This document shows, piece by piece, positions 51,746 to 60,998 of a stretch of 64,000 bases of DNA; positions within the stretch are counted from its first letter, which is position 1; the number at the start of each line of letters is the position of its first letter. Below the pieces are notes generated by a model. That model was not told the origin of the DNA and did no database searches. It saw only the letters and a list, made by a program, of their open reading frames with translations. The position numbers and the translations under genes are program-made. The stretch comes from Clostridiales bacterium (GTDB lineage: Bacteria > Bacillota > Clostridia > Peptostreptococcales > Anaerovoracaceae), in NCBI GenBank assembly GCA_012513435.1, contig JAAZCE010000011.1, positions 1-64,000 of the forward strand, written 5' to 3'.

Positions 51746-53137
51746 ATGTTTAAAACATATTTCGCTTATGGAATCGGTCAGGCGTGCGATACAATACCAT
51801 ATTGTATGTTTTACACGTTTTTTATTTATTTTCTTACGGACAACGTAGGGTTGGATCCTATGGTTGCAGGAGCAATTTCTCTTATAGCTGTATGCTGGGA
51901 CGGTATTACAGATCCCGTTGTAGGGTATCTTTCAGACCGCAGCAAGAATCCTAAGGGAAGAAGACTGCCGTGGATGAAGACGAGTATGGTGCCGCTGGCA
52001 ATAGTCGTATTCCTGCTCTTTGCACCCTTTGACCTTGGAACAGGTGCTCTTGCTGTTGCTTATTATGTAGTAGTAGCAATGGCATTCTGGACTCTGTATA
52101 CCACATATGTTATTCCCTATATGTCACTGGGAGCCGAGCTGACAGCGGACTATAACGGAAGAAATTACATAAGGATGTTTAACATGATATGCGGTGGACT
52201 GTTTATGTTGCTCTGTACATCGGGACCTACAGTTGTTCAGACATGGGGAACGGCAGCAGGAATGAGTGTAAGGGGTGCATGGGGTGTATCCGGAGCTATA
52301 TTCGGAGCTATTGCTCTGATTTGCGGAATTGTAGCCTACAATATGCTTAAAAAGGCCCCTCTCATAACACCTGAGGCTGGAGAAGCAGAAAAGCATGAGA
52401 GTATTTTTGCTGTATTAAAGGAAACTCTGAGCATTAAACCATACAGAAGACTTTGCATTATGGTATTTCTCATGTTTATAGGCTATATACTGGCATCATC
52501 TGCAAGCGTATATCTTATCATATATAACTGCAGCATGAGTGGAGGTCAGCAGGCTATATATTGGTTTGTATATGCCATAGCCTACATACTGATGGTCCCT
52601 GTAGGAAGTGCAATAGCAAACAAGCTGGGTAAGAAGCAGTCATTCATGTTCGGAACAGCGTTCACTATAGTTTGCTGTTTGATACTGTTCTTTGTAAATC
52701 AGTGGAACTTTACCATGTCGATGGTATACGTAATAGTTACGCAGCTTGGCTCCACATGTCTTTGGACAAACTATCTGGCATTTGCCTACGACTGTGCAGA
52801 AATTGACGAGTACAAAAATGGAAAGAGAAGGGAAGGCTCCCTATGCGCAGTTGTTTCCTTTGCTCAAAAATTTGGTTCTGCTCTGGGTACATACGGAATC
52901 GGAGTTGTTTTAACACTGACCGGATATGATGCAATGATAATGGAACAGAGTACGACAGCTCTCTACGGTATAAGCGGATGCTGCACAATAGGTATTGTAG
53001 TAAGCGGCATCATAGGAATGATAATCATGGCAGGATATCCTGTAGGCAAGAAGGAATATGACCTGATTATGAAGGCTAAGGAAGATAAGAAGGCAGGCAG
53101 AGACGTAGATGAAAGCGGATTCAGTAACTGCCTGTAA
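51746..53137 (+). CDS. GPH-family (MelB-like) cation symporter
   Basis: A 463-residue carrier with 12 spans and the family signature TDPVVGYLSDRSKNPKGRRLPW. ATG 51746 is preceded by GGAGGTGGG; the GTG at 51737 lies inside that site. The protein is a paralogue of those at 6485 and 46102, sharing the C-terminal KEYDLIMKAKEDKKAGRDVD-type tail that ends in an acidic stretch. The following amidohydrolase starts 21 bp later. Together with the divergent AraC gene it looks like the uptake step of a separate hydrolase cassette. Confidence 0.88.
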   Translation: MFKTYFAYGIGQACDTIPYCMFYTFFIYFLTDNVGLDPMVAGAISLIAVCWDGITDPVVGYLSDRSKNPKGRRLPWMKTSMVPLAIVVFLLFAPFDLGTGALAVAYYVVVAMAFWTLYTTYVIPYMSLGAELTADYNGRNYIRMFNMICGGLFMLLCTSGPTVVQTWGTAAGMSVRGAWGVSGAIFGAIALICGIVAYNMLKKAPLITPEAGEAEKHESIFAVLKETLSIKPYRRLCIMVFLMFIGYILASSASVYLIIYNCSMSGGQQAIYWFVYAIAYILMVPVGSAIANKLGKKQSFMFGTAFTIVCCLILFFVNQWNFTMSMVYVIVTQLGSTCLWTNYLAFAYDCAEIDEYKNGKRREGSLCAVVSFAQKFGSALGTYGIGVVLTLTGYDAMIMEQSTTALYGISGCCTIGIVVSGIIGMIIMAGYPVGKKEYDLIMKAKEDKKAGRDVDESGFSNCL

Positions 53138-53158
53138 TGATAGTGACGGGAGAGCAAA

Positions 53159-54484
53159 ATGGACTTTAATGAAAAATATACGTTGACTAATATAACAATT
53201 GTCGATGGCTCGGAGAAGAAGCCGATGAGTAATATGTTTATGTGTATTTCAAACAGAAGAATAGAAAAAATCGGTTCAATGGAAAGGTTTGAGCCAAAAG
53301 AAGGGTACACCACATACGATTACAGCAATCATTATGTAATGCCGGGGCTTATCGATGCGCATGTGCACATGGCCGGCGGCAGAGGCGAAGGCCTTTGGGG
53401 CGATACTGAAATACTGTGCGAGCCTAAGGAGGTTCGTGCCATGCGTTCTGTATATGAAGCTCAGAAGCTTTTGAAGCACGGATTTACAACTGTAAGAGAT
53501 ATTTCGTGGAACGGGCTGTATCTTAAGAGGATATTTGAAGATGGGACGATGCCGGGGCCTCATGTTATTGCCTGCGGTCCCGGGCTTGCCCGCTCAGGTG
53601 GACATTGTGACAGTCCGCAGTTCCCGTTGGAATTTGTAAAGGAAAATCATTTCTGGGCTATTATATCCGACGGTGTGGATGAATGCCGGAGGAATGTGCG
53701 CCGGGTTTTAAGGCTTGGTGCCGACCAGGTTAAGTTCTGGGCGACGGGAGGTGGCAACTGGGATACTGACAGAATTACGGATACCCACTACAGTCTTGAG
53801 GAAATGAAAGTAATATGCGCGGAAGCTCACATGATAAAAGGTACAATGGTTTGTGCTCACTGTGAAACGGAAGAGTCGATTCGTATGGCTATAGAAGCCG
53901 GAGCTGATACTGTGGAGCATGGCGAGGATTTAACGCCTGAGCTTGCACAGCTTATGGCAGAGAAGGGTATAATACTGGTTCCGACTATATTTCTTATTGC
54001 CAACTGGTATGATATGATTCCCAACTTTGCAGAGGGCGTATCGCCTATGCTGGTAAGGCCGGATCCTTTCCTCCAGAGAACTCTGGGCGATATGCCTACT
54101 CAGGAGGAAAAGGATAATTACAAGTCGCAGGTATTGAACAGCTTCAGGATTGCCCGTGAATACGGAGTGAAAATTGCTCTTGGTTCAGATACGGTTTATG
54201 AGCCTTCCTGCGAATACGGTCAGCAGAGCCTAGATGAATTCTCAGAGCTTGTTAAATGTGGAATGAGCGTAAGCGAGGCAATACAGGCGGCAACGGCAAA
54301 TGCTGCCGCAGCGTGTGGAATGGACCACAGGCTGGGGACCCTGGAAGCCGGAAAGTTTGCCGACATGATTATTCTTGAGAAAGACCCGACGAGGGATGTG
54401 AAGGTTATCAGTGACAGGAACAATTTCAAGCATATAATAATTGGCGGTAGGATATATGTGGACGAAGGCAGACTTGCCTGGTAG
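53159..54484 (+). CDS. Amidohydrolase family 1, imidazolonepropionase/prolidase-like
   Basis: A 441-residue hydrolase. It has PGLIDAHVHMAGG (HxH metal site), a strand with the likely carbamylated Lys in ADQVKFWATGGGNWD, CAHCETEESIRMAIEAGADTVEHGEDL (further metal ligands) and the catalytic Asp in LGSDTVYEP; the C-terminal part AGKFADMIILEKDP restores the beta domain. This is the branch with imidazolonepropionase-like and Xaa-Pro dipeptidase-like (Sgx9260-type) enzymes, so peptides or cyclic amides are plausible substrates. It lies between a GPH symporter and another amidohydrolase; a terminator after it suggests the next gene has its own promoter or readthrough. Confidence 0.87.
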   Translation: MDFNEKYTLTNITIVDGSEKKPMSNMFMCISNRRIEKIGSMERFEPKEGYTTYDYSNHYVMPGLIDAHVHMAGGRGEGLWGDTEILCEPKEVRAMRSVYEAQKLLKHGFTTVRDISWNGLYLKRIFEDGTMPGPHVIACGPGLARSGGHCDSPQFPLEFVKENHFWAIISDGVDECRRNVRRVLRLGADQVKFWATGGGNWDTDRITDTHYSLEEMKVICAEAHMIKGTMVCAHCETEESIRMAIEAGADTVEHGEDLTPELAQLMAEKGIILVPTIFLIANWYDMIPNFAEGVSPMLVRPDPFLQRTLGDMPTQEEKDNYKSQVLNSFRIAREYGVKIALGSDTVYEPSCEYGQQSLDEFSELVKCGMSVSEAIQAATANAAAACGMDHRLGTLEAGKFADMIILEKDPTRDVKVISDRNNFKHIIIGGRIYVDEGRLAW

Positions 54485-54519
54485 AAGCTGTCGGTGATTT
54501 GTAGTCGAATTCTTATGAA

Positions 54520-54557
54520 AATGCCTTGTTTCTTACAAAGAAAGAGGTGTTTTTTTA
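54520..54557 (+). terminator. Intrinsic terminator between the two amidohydrolase genes
   Basis: GCCTTGTTTCTT pairs with AAGAAAGAGGT (around 54522-54549), ending in a seven-T run. The gap to the next start is 70 bp. Confidence 0.6.
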
Positions 54558-54632
54558 TTGGAATTCTTGTATTACCATAATGTTAAGAAATGTTAAAAAA
54601 TTCATGACGGATGACAACAGGAGGTAATGACA

Positions 54633-56345
54633 GTGTATGCTGATTTAGCTTTAGTAAATGGGAAAATTTATTCGGTTTCAGGAGACGATAAGGTGCGTAG
54701 AGGTAGTTGTGTTCTCGTAAAGGGAGATAGAATTTTTAAGGTATGCGAGGGAGATGAGGAACAAAAGTATATAGGCAAAGCTACACGGGTTATAGACTGC
54801 AAGGGGCATACAATTTTACCCGGCTTGTGCGATGCTCATTGTCATCCAAGCTGGTCCACAAGTTTTTTTGAATCATGTCAGCTATTTGATGTGACCGGAA
54901 CTCAGGAGAATACCAGTCGTCAGGTCATCGATATGTATTTGGAAAAGCTCAGGGGTTTTATCAAGAGCCATGAGAATGCTGAAATAATAAGAGCAATAGG
55001 CTGGAACAGAGCCTTTTTTTCAGGTGCATGTAAAGAATCACGATGGCCCAGTAGGCATGATATAGACAGAGTTTGCAGTGATAGACCTGTTGTCATGGAA
55101 TCCTACTGCCAGCATGCCATATGGATAAATACAAGGGCTATTGAGATGGCAGGATTAGATAAAAACACACCGGATGTAGCTTCCGGAGAAATATTCAGAG
55201 AAGAGGATGGATACCCATCAGGCATATTTTTTGAAATGGAAGCACAGTCACTTATTAAGAATAACTTGAAAAACTACGACTATTCCGTAGAGCAATACAA
55301 AGATACTATAAAGAGATTTCAAAATGAGGTTGCACTTCCTTTAGGAATAACATTATATAATGACTGCTTTCATACAGAAAACGCTACGGAGGCATATAAG
55401 GAGCTAGCTCAGGAAGGCGAACTAAAGCTGAGAGTAAGGGGCGTTCATCATTTTGCTGACTGTAAGGATTTGTCCATGGTAGATGATATAGAAAAAAAAA
55501 TCGGAAGCTGCGATGTAGGAGATATTTTTCAGATAAATACCATTAAAATATTCTTTGAGGGCGAATTTATGACTATGGAGCCCTATGAAAAAAAAGCTAT
55601 TGAAGAACAGAATTTACCTGAAGGTTACTGCGGAGCTGAGTTTTATGATGATGAAACAGCCAAGAAGGCTACAGCAAAGGCACTGGGAACGGGTATGCAG
55701 GTTCATATTCATGCCATGGGCGATAGAGCAGTCAAGCAGGCGGTGGATTGTCTGGAATACGGTCAACAGATCACCGGAATGAAGAATAGGAACGTAATAG
55801 CGCATCTAATGATGGTAAGAGATGAGGATATCCAGCGAATAGGAAAGAACGAAATCATATGTAACTGCCAGCCGCGGTGGATGATTTATGATTCCGATGC
55901 CGATGAATTTTATCAGGAGATGTTCGGGCATGAACGTACAGTGAAGATATATCCAAATAAGCAATTTCTCGATGCCGGATGTGTGGTCAGCTATGGAACG
56001 GATTTCCCTGTTACACCGCCGCCCGATCCTTTTCACGGTATACATTGTGCGGTTACAAGAAGCGTGTTTAAGGGAGATGAAAAAGAGTACAGCAGATATA
56101 AGGGAGCTGTATTGGGTCCGGAAAGCAATCCTAGACAGGATTGTGTAACCCTTAAGGATGCAGTGAAGAGTTCAACCTGGAGCGGAGCGTATCAGCTTTT
56201 TCTCGAGGATGTTACGGGAAGTATTCAGGAAGGAAAGTCGGCGGAAATTGTGGTAATAGACCGTGATATAGAGAATACACCACAGGAGGAGCTTTACAAC
56301 ACCAAGGTCTGCCACACGATTTTTAAGGGAAAAGCAGTTTATTAA
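54633..56345 (+). CDS. Amidohydrolase family 3 (YtcJ-like) hydrolase
   Basis: A 570-residue enzyme with full YtcJ features: N-terminal beta domain (YADLALVNGKIYSV), metal motif PGLCDAHCHPSW, the HIHAMGDRAVKQAVD block, the C-terminal TDFPVTPPPDPFHGIHCAVTR with its catalytic Asp, and a returning beta domain GKSAEIVVIDRDI. GTG 54633 is well placed after GGAGGT; ATG 54627 is too close to that site. It is followed 42 bp later by an APC permease. The permease-hydrolase pairing mirrors that at 19561-22906, with gene order reversed. Substrate unknown. Confidence 0.88.
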   Translation: MYADLALVNGKIYSVSGDDKVRRGSCVLVKGDRIFKVCEGDEEQKYIGKATRVIDCKGHTILPGLCDAHCHPSWSTSFFESCQLFDVTGTQENTSRQVIDMYLEKLRGFIKSHENAEIIRAIGWNRAFFSGACKESRWPSRHDIDRVCSDRPVVMESYCQHAIWINTRAIEMAGLDKNTPDVASGEIFREEDGYPSGIFFEMEAQSLIKNNLKNYDYSVEQYKDTIKRFQNEVALPLGITLYNDCFHTENATEAYKELAQEGELKLRVRGVHHFADCKDLSMVDDIEKKIGSCDVGDIFQINTIKIFFEGEFMTMEPYEKKAIEEQNLPEGYCGAEFYDDETAKKATAKALGTGMQVHIHAMGDRAVKQAVDCLEYGQQITGMKNRNVIAHLMMVRDEDIQRIGKNEIICNCQPRWMIYDSDADEFYQEMFGHERTVKIYPNKQFLDAGCVVSYGTDFPVTPPPDPFHGIHCAVTRSVFKGDEKEYSRYKGAVLGPESNPRQDCVTLKDAVKSSTWSGAYQLFLEDVTGSIQEGKSAEIVVIDRDIENTPQEELYNTKVCHTIFKGKAVY

Positions 56346-56387
56346 ATGTAATCATTTTTTTATAATTAATAGAGAGGAAAAGTTGTT

Positions 56388-58034
56388 ATGAGTCAAAAAG
56401 TAGTAACAGTTTCAGGAGAAGGCGTTGCCGGACTTCAAAAGAAAAAAATGAACATGTGGTCTATAGCATTTATCATCTATTGCATGACGGCAGCAGGAGC
56501 ATTCGGTATTGAGGCTATGATACCTAACTGTGGCCCCGGAATGACCCTTTTGATTTTGGCAGTGCTGCCAATAATCTGGGTAATTCCTATTTGCTTGGCA
56601 GTATCCGAGCTTTCAGCTTTTATGCCTGAAGAAAGTGGTATGTACGTCTGGACCAAGGAAGCCTTTGGAGAAGCATGGGGCTTTTGCATGGGATGGTGGG
56701 GCTCACTGTCCGTGTACCTTGGAATGGCTTCATATGTGGTTCTGGTAGTAGGATATGTAGGCAAGTTTATGGAGCTTAGCCCTACTATGGCAATGTGCAT
56801 TAAGGTAGGAATGATATTAATATTCACCATTATTAATCTGCTTGGTATCAAAGAAGTGGGAATAGTAAGCACCATATTTTCAATAGTAATTCTGGCGGCC
56901 TTTGCGTTAGTAACAGTAGTGGGATTCGCTAACTGGAACTACAATCCTGTTACGCCCTTCATTCCCGAGGGTCAGGGAGTGTTTGACAGCTTAGGCCTAG
57001 GAATATGCATAGGCATATGGATGTACTGCGGATACGCTGTAATATCTAATATGGCAGGAGAAATAGAGAATCCTAAGGTAATCCCAAAGGCTTTCAAGGC
57101 AATAATCCCTATTATTGCATTGAGCTATATTTTACCTACCATAGCAGGGCTTGCATCTGTAGGCAACTGGCAAATGTGGGGAATAGACACGGGCGAAGGC
57201 GGCTTGGACTATGCGAGTGTATTGACATTAAATCTTGGCAAGGGCTGGGGAATAGTATTCTTGATTTGCGCTATCATAGCTCAGTGTGCCATATTCAATT
57301 CATACATAGCTGCAGGTTCAAGAGCATTTTTCGTTCTTGGGGATGATAAGCTCTCTCCTAAATTCTTGACAAAGCTTTCCAAGAACAGGAAAATACCGTA
57401 CTGGCCGATACTGATACTGGCCGCCTTTACTATGTTGCTCATGAATCTGGACTTTTCGGTGCTTCTTACTGTTATTGCACCTTTAGGGATAGTCTGTTAT
57501 ATAGTGCTTTCCTTTGTTTTCATTAAACTCAGGAAGAAATACCCTGTCAATGAAAGAGGAGATGTCTATTATGCAAAGGGCGGAAAGCTGACGGAAGCAT
57601 ACATAGTAATATGTCCTATTATAGTTGGTATCCTGGCACTCTTTGTAAATGGAACGGAGTACTTCCTTATAGGATTCGTTTCCATTTTATCCGGAGTAGT
57701 AGCTTATATAATATTTAAAATTATATTTGGCGGACTCACCAAGATAGACCCTGTTAAATATCCGTTAAACGAGAAGACAAGACTGGCTAAGGGTGATGGT
57801 GTCAGGATAGGAATATTCCTCATGCTCTTTGGAGTGCTTTTACTTGCAGGAGGATTTTTCCTTGCATGGTATGAGGGAGGCTGGGGAGTAGATTATTATG
57901 AATATATATACAAGAGCGGATTTATGAGTGACTTTTGGCTGATGATTAATACCTCAAAAATTGGAGGCGCTGTTATGACAGCAGCAGGAGCGGCCTTGTA
58001 CCTTCTTGGTAAAAAATTTGACCCTGTAAAGTAA
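56388..58034 (+). CDS. APC superfamily amino acid permease
   Basis: A 548-residue carrier, clearly paralogous to the one at 19561: helix 1 AAGAFGIEAMIPNCGPGMT, helix 3 PEESGMYVWTKEAFGEAWGF, and the same charged C-terminal KYPLNEKTRLAKGDGVRIG region. About 12-14 spans. GAGAGGAAAAG lies before ATG 56388. It ends the cassette opposite the convergent AraC copy 3, 27 bp between stops. Whether AraC copy 2 or copy 3 controls it is unclear. Confidence 0.88.
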   Translation: MSQKVVTVSGEGVAGLQKKKMNMWSIAFIIYCMTAAGAFGIEAMIPNCGPGMTLLILAVLPIIWVIPICLAVSELSAFMPEESGMYVWTKEAFGEAWGFCMGWWGSLSVYLGMASYVVLVVGYVGKFMELSPTMAMCIKVGMILIFTIINLLGIKEVGIVSTIFSIVILAAFALVTVVGFANWNYNPVTPFIPEGQGVFDSLGLGICIGIWMYCGYAVISNMAGEIENPKVIPKAFKAIIPIIALSYILPTIAGLASVGNWQMWGIDTGEGGLDYASVLTLNLGKGWGIVFLICAIIAQCAIFNSYIAAGSRAFFVLGDDKLSPKFLTKLSKNRKIPYWPILILAAFTMLLMNLDFSVLLTVIAPLGIVCYIVLSFVFIKLRKKYPVNERGDVYYAKGGKLTEAYIVICPIIVGILALFVNGTEYFLIGFVSILSGVVAYIIFKIIFGGLTKIDPVKYPLNEKTRLAKGDGVRIGIFLMLFGVLLLAGGFFLAWYEGGWGVDYYEYIYKSGFMSDFWLMINTSKIGGAVMTAAGAALYLLGKKFDPVK

Positions 58035-58061
58035 AAGATAAGTACAATGCAAAGGTGGAAT

Positions 58062-59006
58062 TTAGAACTTTAAAAGTCGTCTCACGTTAAAATCACAGAT
58101 ATGGGCTTCAACTATAGGCAGTGAGGTTTCGGCAGGAAGATTTGTGACCTCATTAGGTAGCTTACTTTGTAGTTGGAGCCATTTCCTGTATTGAAAGGGA
58201 GTGGATTCCCAAAAATATTTAAAGTATTTATGAAAATATTTTCTGGAGGAAAATCCACAAAGGTCCGATATTTCCTCTATTGAAAGAGAACTGCTTGCCA
58301 GAAGCTTTTCAGCCTCATAGCAGCGAATATAAGCCAGCATAAAAGTAAAAGAATTAAAAGGAGTGCGTTTAATAAACTGGGAGAAATAGTTTTCATTTAT
58401 ATATTCTGCTTTAGCCAGTTGCGATAGTGTAATCTTCTCCCTGTAGTTGAGTTGAATGTACTTTAAAATACGGTTGAGGCGGTCCCTATATTGGATATTA
58501 TCCTCAGCAGAAAAATTTTCAATGGAAAACCAGGGAAATTTGTCGACTATGAATCGGGTCAGATGGTCTGCTGCCCTGCGAAGGCAGCAAGAATCATATT
58601 TTTGCGGAGATAGGCACATATAAGCGATGTCGAGAACTGCTTCATAAACCAATTCCATATCATCCCTTTGATGTGGTCTGCAGAAGGCTGTTGCGCAGGA
58701 AAAATACATATAAGCAATATCATCCCATGGGATATAGATGTCCTTGAGATTAATGTGGAGGGACAGGAGCAGGTTGTCCTCATGGGCACTGATAGTGTGT
58801 ATATTTTCATGTTCGACAAGAACAAGTTCTCCCTGAGAAATGTGCCTCTTTTCATGAGCAATGGTAAGAGTTGCACTGCCGGATATACAGTAGATGAATT
58901 CCATAGATGACTCATGGCAGTGTGGCTCGTAATTTTTCACATTATATAATGAAAGTGCAACAGGCGTATCCTGTATGTATTTAGGGATCTCGATTTTAAC
59001 ACTCAT
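58062..59006 (-). CDS. AraC-family regulator with N-terminal cupin (copy 3)
   Basis: A 314-residue regulator of the same family: cupin part (NYEPHCHESSMEFIYCISGS, GELVLVEHENIHTIS) and AraC domain with two helix-turn-helices (LSQLAKAEYINENYFSQFI and SIEEISDLCGFSSRKYFHKYF). It is more diverged from copies 1 and 2 than they are from each other. AGGAGG precedes the ATG at 59006. It is convergent with the APC permease and divergent from the QueG-like gene. Confidence 0.87.
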   Translation of the reverse strand: MSVKIEIPKYIQDTPVALSLYNVKNYEPHCHESSMEFIYCISGSATLTIAHEKRHISQGELVLVEHENIHTISAHEDNLLLSLHINLKDIYIPWDDIAYMYFSCATAFCRPHQRDDMELVYEAVLDIAYMCLSPQKYDSCCLRRAADHLTRFIVDKFPWFSIENFSAEDNIQYRDRLNRILKYIQLNYREKITLSQLAKAEYINENYFSQFIKRTPFNSFTFMLAYIRCYEAEKLLASSSLSIEEISDLCGFSSRKYFHKYFKYFWESTPFQYRKWLQLQSKLPNEVTNLPAETSLPIVEAHICDFNVRRLLKF

Positions 59007-59132
59007 TCTAATGGCCTCCTGACAAAACTATTATATGTCACAAATACAGTGTAGTCAATTAAGGTGCGTGGAAGATACAGCCAATTTCCCGTTGTTGTCG
59101 CTTTTTTTAAAATATGTTATGCTAGAGCGGTT

Positions 59133-59888
59133 ATGAGGAATTTAATAAACAAGGAAATAATTGAATACGTCAAGAGTCACGATGAAGACAATCTCTGGAG
59201 AACTCCCCTAGTTGGGTTCGCATCTCTGGAGGAAATTTACAAGCAAAAGGACATTCTGGACCACGGGCACGTGATGCCGTGTGATGTTATGAAGGATGCC
59301 AGCTGTGTAATATCTTATTTTGTGCCTTTCCGTAAAGAGATAAATGATTCAAACAAGTGCGAAGGAGGGGCATCACCTTTGTGGGCGGAGGCTTATGAGA
59401 AGACCAACGCCATGTTTGGAGGGCTTAACCAGCACATTATAGAGGTTTTAAAGAAACAGGCATGCAAGGGAATTGTGCCAGAGGCTGCTTTTTCATTTGA
59501 TGACGAGAAGCTCATTGCCTACTGGTCACAGAGGCATATTGCATACGCTGCGGGGCTTGGGACCTTCGGGATAAATAATATGCTTATTACGGAGAGAGGC
59601 TGCAGCGGCAGATTTAATTCCGTGGTGACGAATCTGGATGTGGAGACTGATGAGCCTGTACGCGAGGAAAGATGTCTTTATAGGAAAAAAGGAAGCTACG
59701 GAGTATGCGTTATTAGGTGTCCTGGAAAGGCGCTGACGAAGGAGGAGGGCTTTGACAGGAAGGCATGCTACGGTGAATGCCTTAAGAACGCGGCCCTTTA
59801 CAGTGATATAGGAGGCTCCTACGGTCGCAGTATGGGAAGCGAAGTCTGCGGAAAATGCATAAGTTTATCGCCATGTGCATTTAAGTAG
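59133..59888 (+). CDS. QueG-like [4Fe-4S] protein
   Basis: A 251-residue protein related to the N-terminal and Fe-S parts of epoxyqueuosine reductase (QueG). It has ASCVISYFVPF, the HIAYAAGLGTFGINNMLIT block typical of the family, and C-terminal cysteines (CLYRKKGSYGVCVIRCPGKAL, CYGECLKN, VCGKCISLSPC) for about two [4Fe-4S] clusters. It lacks the HEAT-like C-terminus of true QueG, so tRNA modification is not assured; related short proteins in anaerobes are uncharacterised redox proteins. ATG 59133 was chosen because the first 23 codons of the longer frame do not resemble the family; the ribosome site is weak. Confidence 0.65.
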   Translation: MRNLINKEIIEYVKSHDEDNLWRTPLVGFASLEEIYKQKDILDHGHVMPCDVMKDASCVISYFVPFRKEINDSNKCEGGASPLWAEAYEKTNAMFGGLNQHIIEVLKKQACKGIVPEAAFSFDDEKLIAYWSQRHIAYAAGLGTFGINNMLITERGCSGRFNSVVTNLDVETDEPVREERCLYRKKGSYGVCVIRCPGKALTKEEGFDRKACYGECLKNAALYSDIGGSYGRSMGSEVCGKCISLSPCAFK

Positions 59889-59899
59889 AGAGAAGAAGT

Positions 59900-60354
59900 A
59901 TGTTGCAGAATGAAAAGATTTCTTTAATAGAAGGCATGCCTACTGAGGTGAGAGCCTATAGTATTAAGAGCTACAGGACTCATTGGCATGAGGGTTGTAT
60001 TGAGCTTGTGTTTGTTTTCAAGGGAAGCCTGGATCTTATGGCTGTCTATGATAGCTTCACGTGGACGAGCTGCAGAAATTAATGGTAAAGGCTATTGCGG
60101 AAGTTACCAAGGAAGTAAAAGACAAGGATAAAATCAACGAAAGTATAGAAGATATGGTTGACATTTTTGTCAACAGATCCGATATGATACATTACTATAA
60201 CGGTGGGTACGTGCCTGTCGAGCAGTTTGAGCGCTATCACAGAATAATGGGTATAATCCGTGAGGAATGTGCGGGGAAAATAAGCATAAATCAAATATCC
60301 GTTGATTATGGATTTTTCGACACCAAATACATATGCAGAAGTTTTAAAAAATAG
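59900..60354 (+). pseudogene. Ruined AraC-family regulator (copy 4)
   Basis: The first frame from ATG 59900 begins a cupin domain (MLQNEKISLIEGMPTEV, HWHEGCIELVFVFKGSLDL) and ends at 60080. A second, overlapping frame carries the middle helical region and then the start of an AraC domain (KISINQISVDYGFFDTKYICRSFKK) with one helix-turn-helix half deleted. The cupin's second half and most of the DNA-binding domain are gone, so at least one frameshift and two deletions are needed. AGAGAAG precedes the ATG. Confidence 0.72.
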
Positions 60355-60509
60355 CGCTAGTATATCCTCTGCGTTGAGGTGAATTACGAGGAGGGGACTG
60401 TTCAGTAGTGGCTCAAGGTCATATCTGCATTGGTGGCCTATGTGAAAAAGACGGAGCCGGAAAATATAAAGATAGCCATGAGATTTAACTGATAAACAGA
60501 ATTAGGTGC

Positions 60510-60556
60510 GGACGATTTTTCGCTTAGAGAACGAAGAATCGTCCTTGTTTTGTATA
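60510..60556 (+). terminator. Hairpin terminator
   Basis: GGACGATTTTTCG (60510-60522) pairs with CGAAGAATCGTCC (60532-60544; imperfect centre), followed by TTGTTTTGT. Confidence 0.6.
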
Positions 60557-60998
60557 GTTCAAAAAAGGAAGGTTAAGCCATTTAAAGCCCTCCTCAGAAA
60601 ATGTACTATTGTAGGTGAGGAATATATTTTGTTCATAAAGCGACGAAAAACGAGTTGTTAAAAGGTAGCGAATGACAAGAAAGACTTAGAGGCATTTTTT
60701 ACAACTCCGTAAATAAAAAAAGTTAGTAAAGAGTAAAGGGAGAAAGGTGAAAGTAATGAATAGACGCTCACTACAAGAACAGCATCGGGCTAGGTATGCT
60801 TTCTGACGAAAGGGAAGAAGTAGACGGAGTTATGGTTTCTTCTTTGAACTGATGCTCAAGCACATACCACCTGCACCTAAGTATAAGGAGGAGATAAAGG
60901 ATTGGGAATTTTCAGAATAAACTTGAATTCTTTTTTCAAAGTTATATAATTAAGGTGACATTATCGTTACGTAGTATAACTTGAAAGGAGATGTAGAG
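60557..60998 (+). other. Gene-poor stretch with coding traces
   Basis: Between the terminator and the peptidase no intact gene is seen. Near 60770-60922, short frames such as RSYGFFFELMLKHIPPAPKY running into KEEIKDWEFSE* (TAA at 60920-60922) look like the end of a former protein, and a separate frame gives MLSDEREEVDGVMVSSLN. The family was not recognised. A ribosome site for the peptidase (AAGGAG) is at 60984. Confidence 0.3.
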
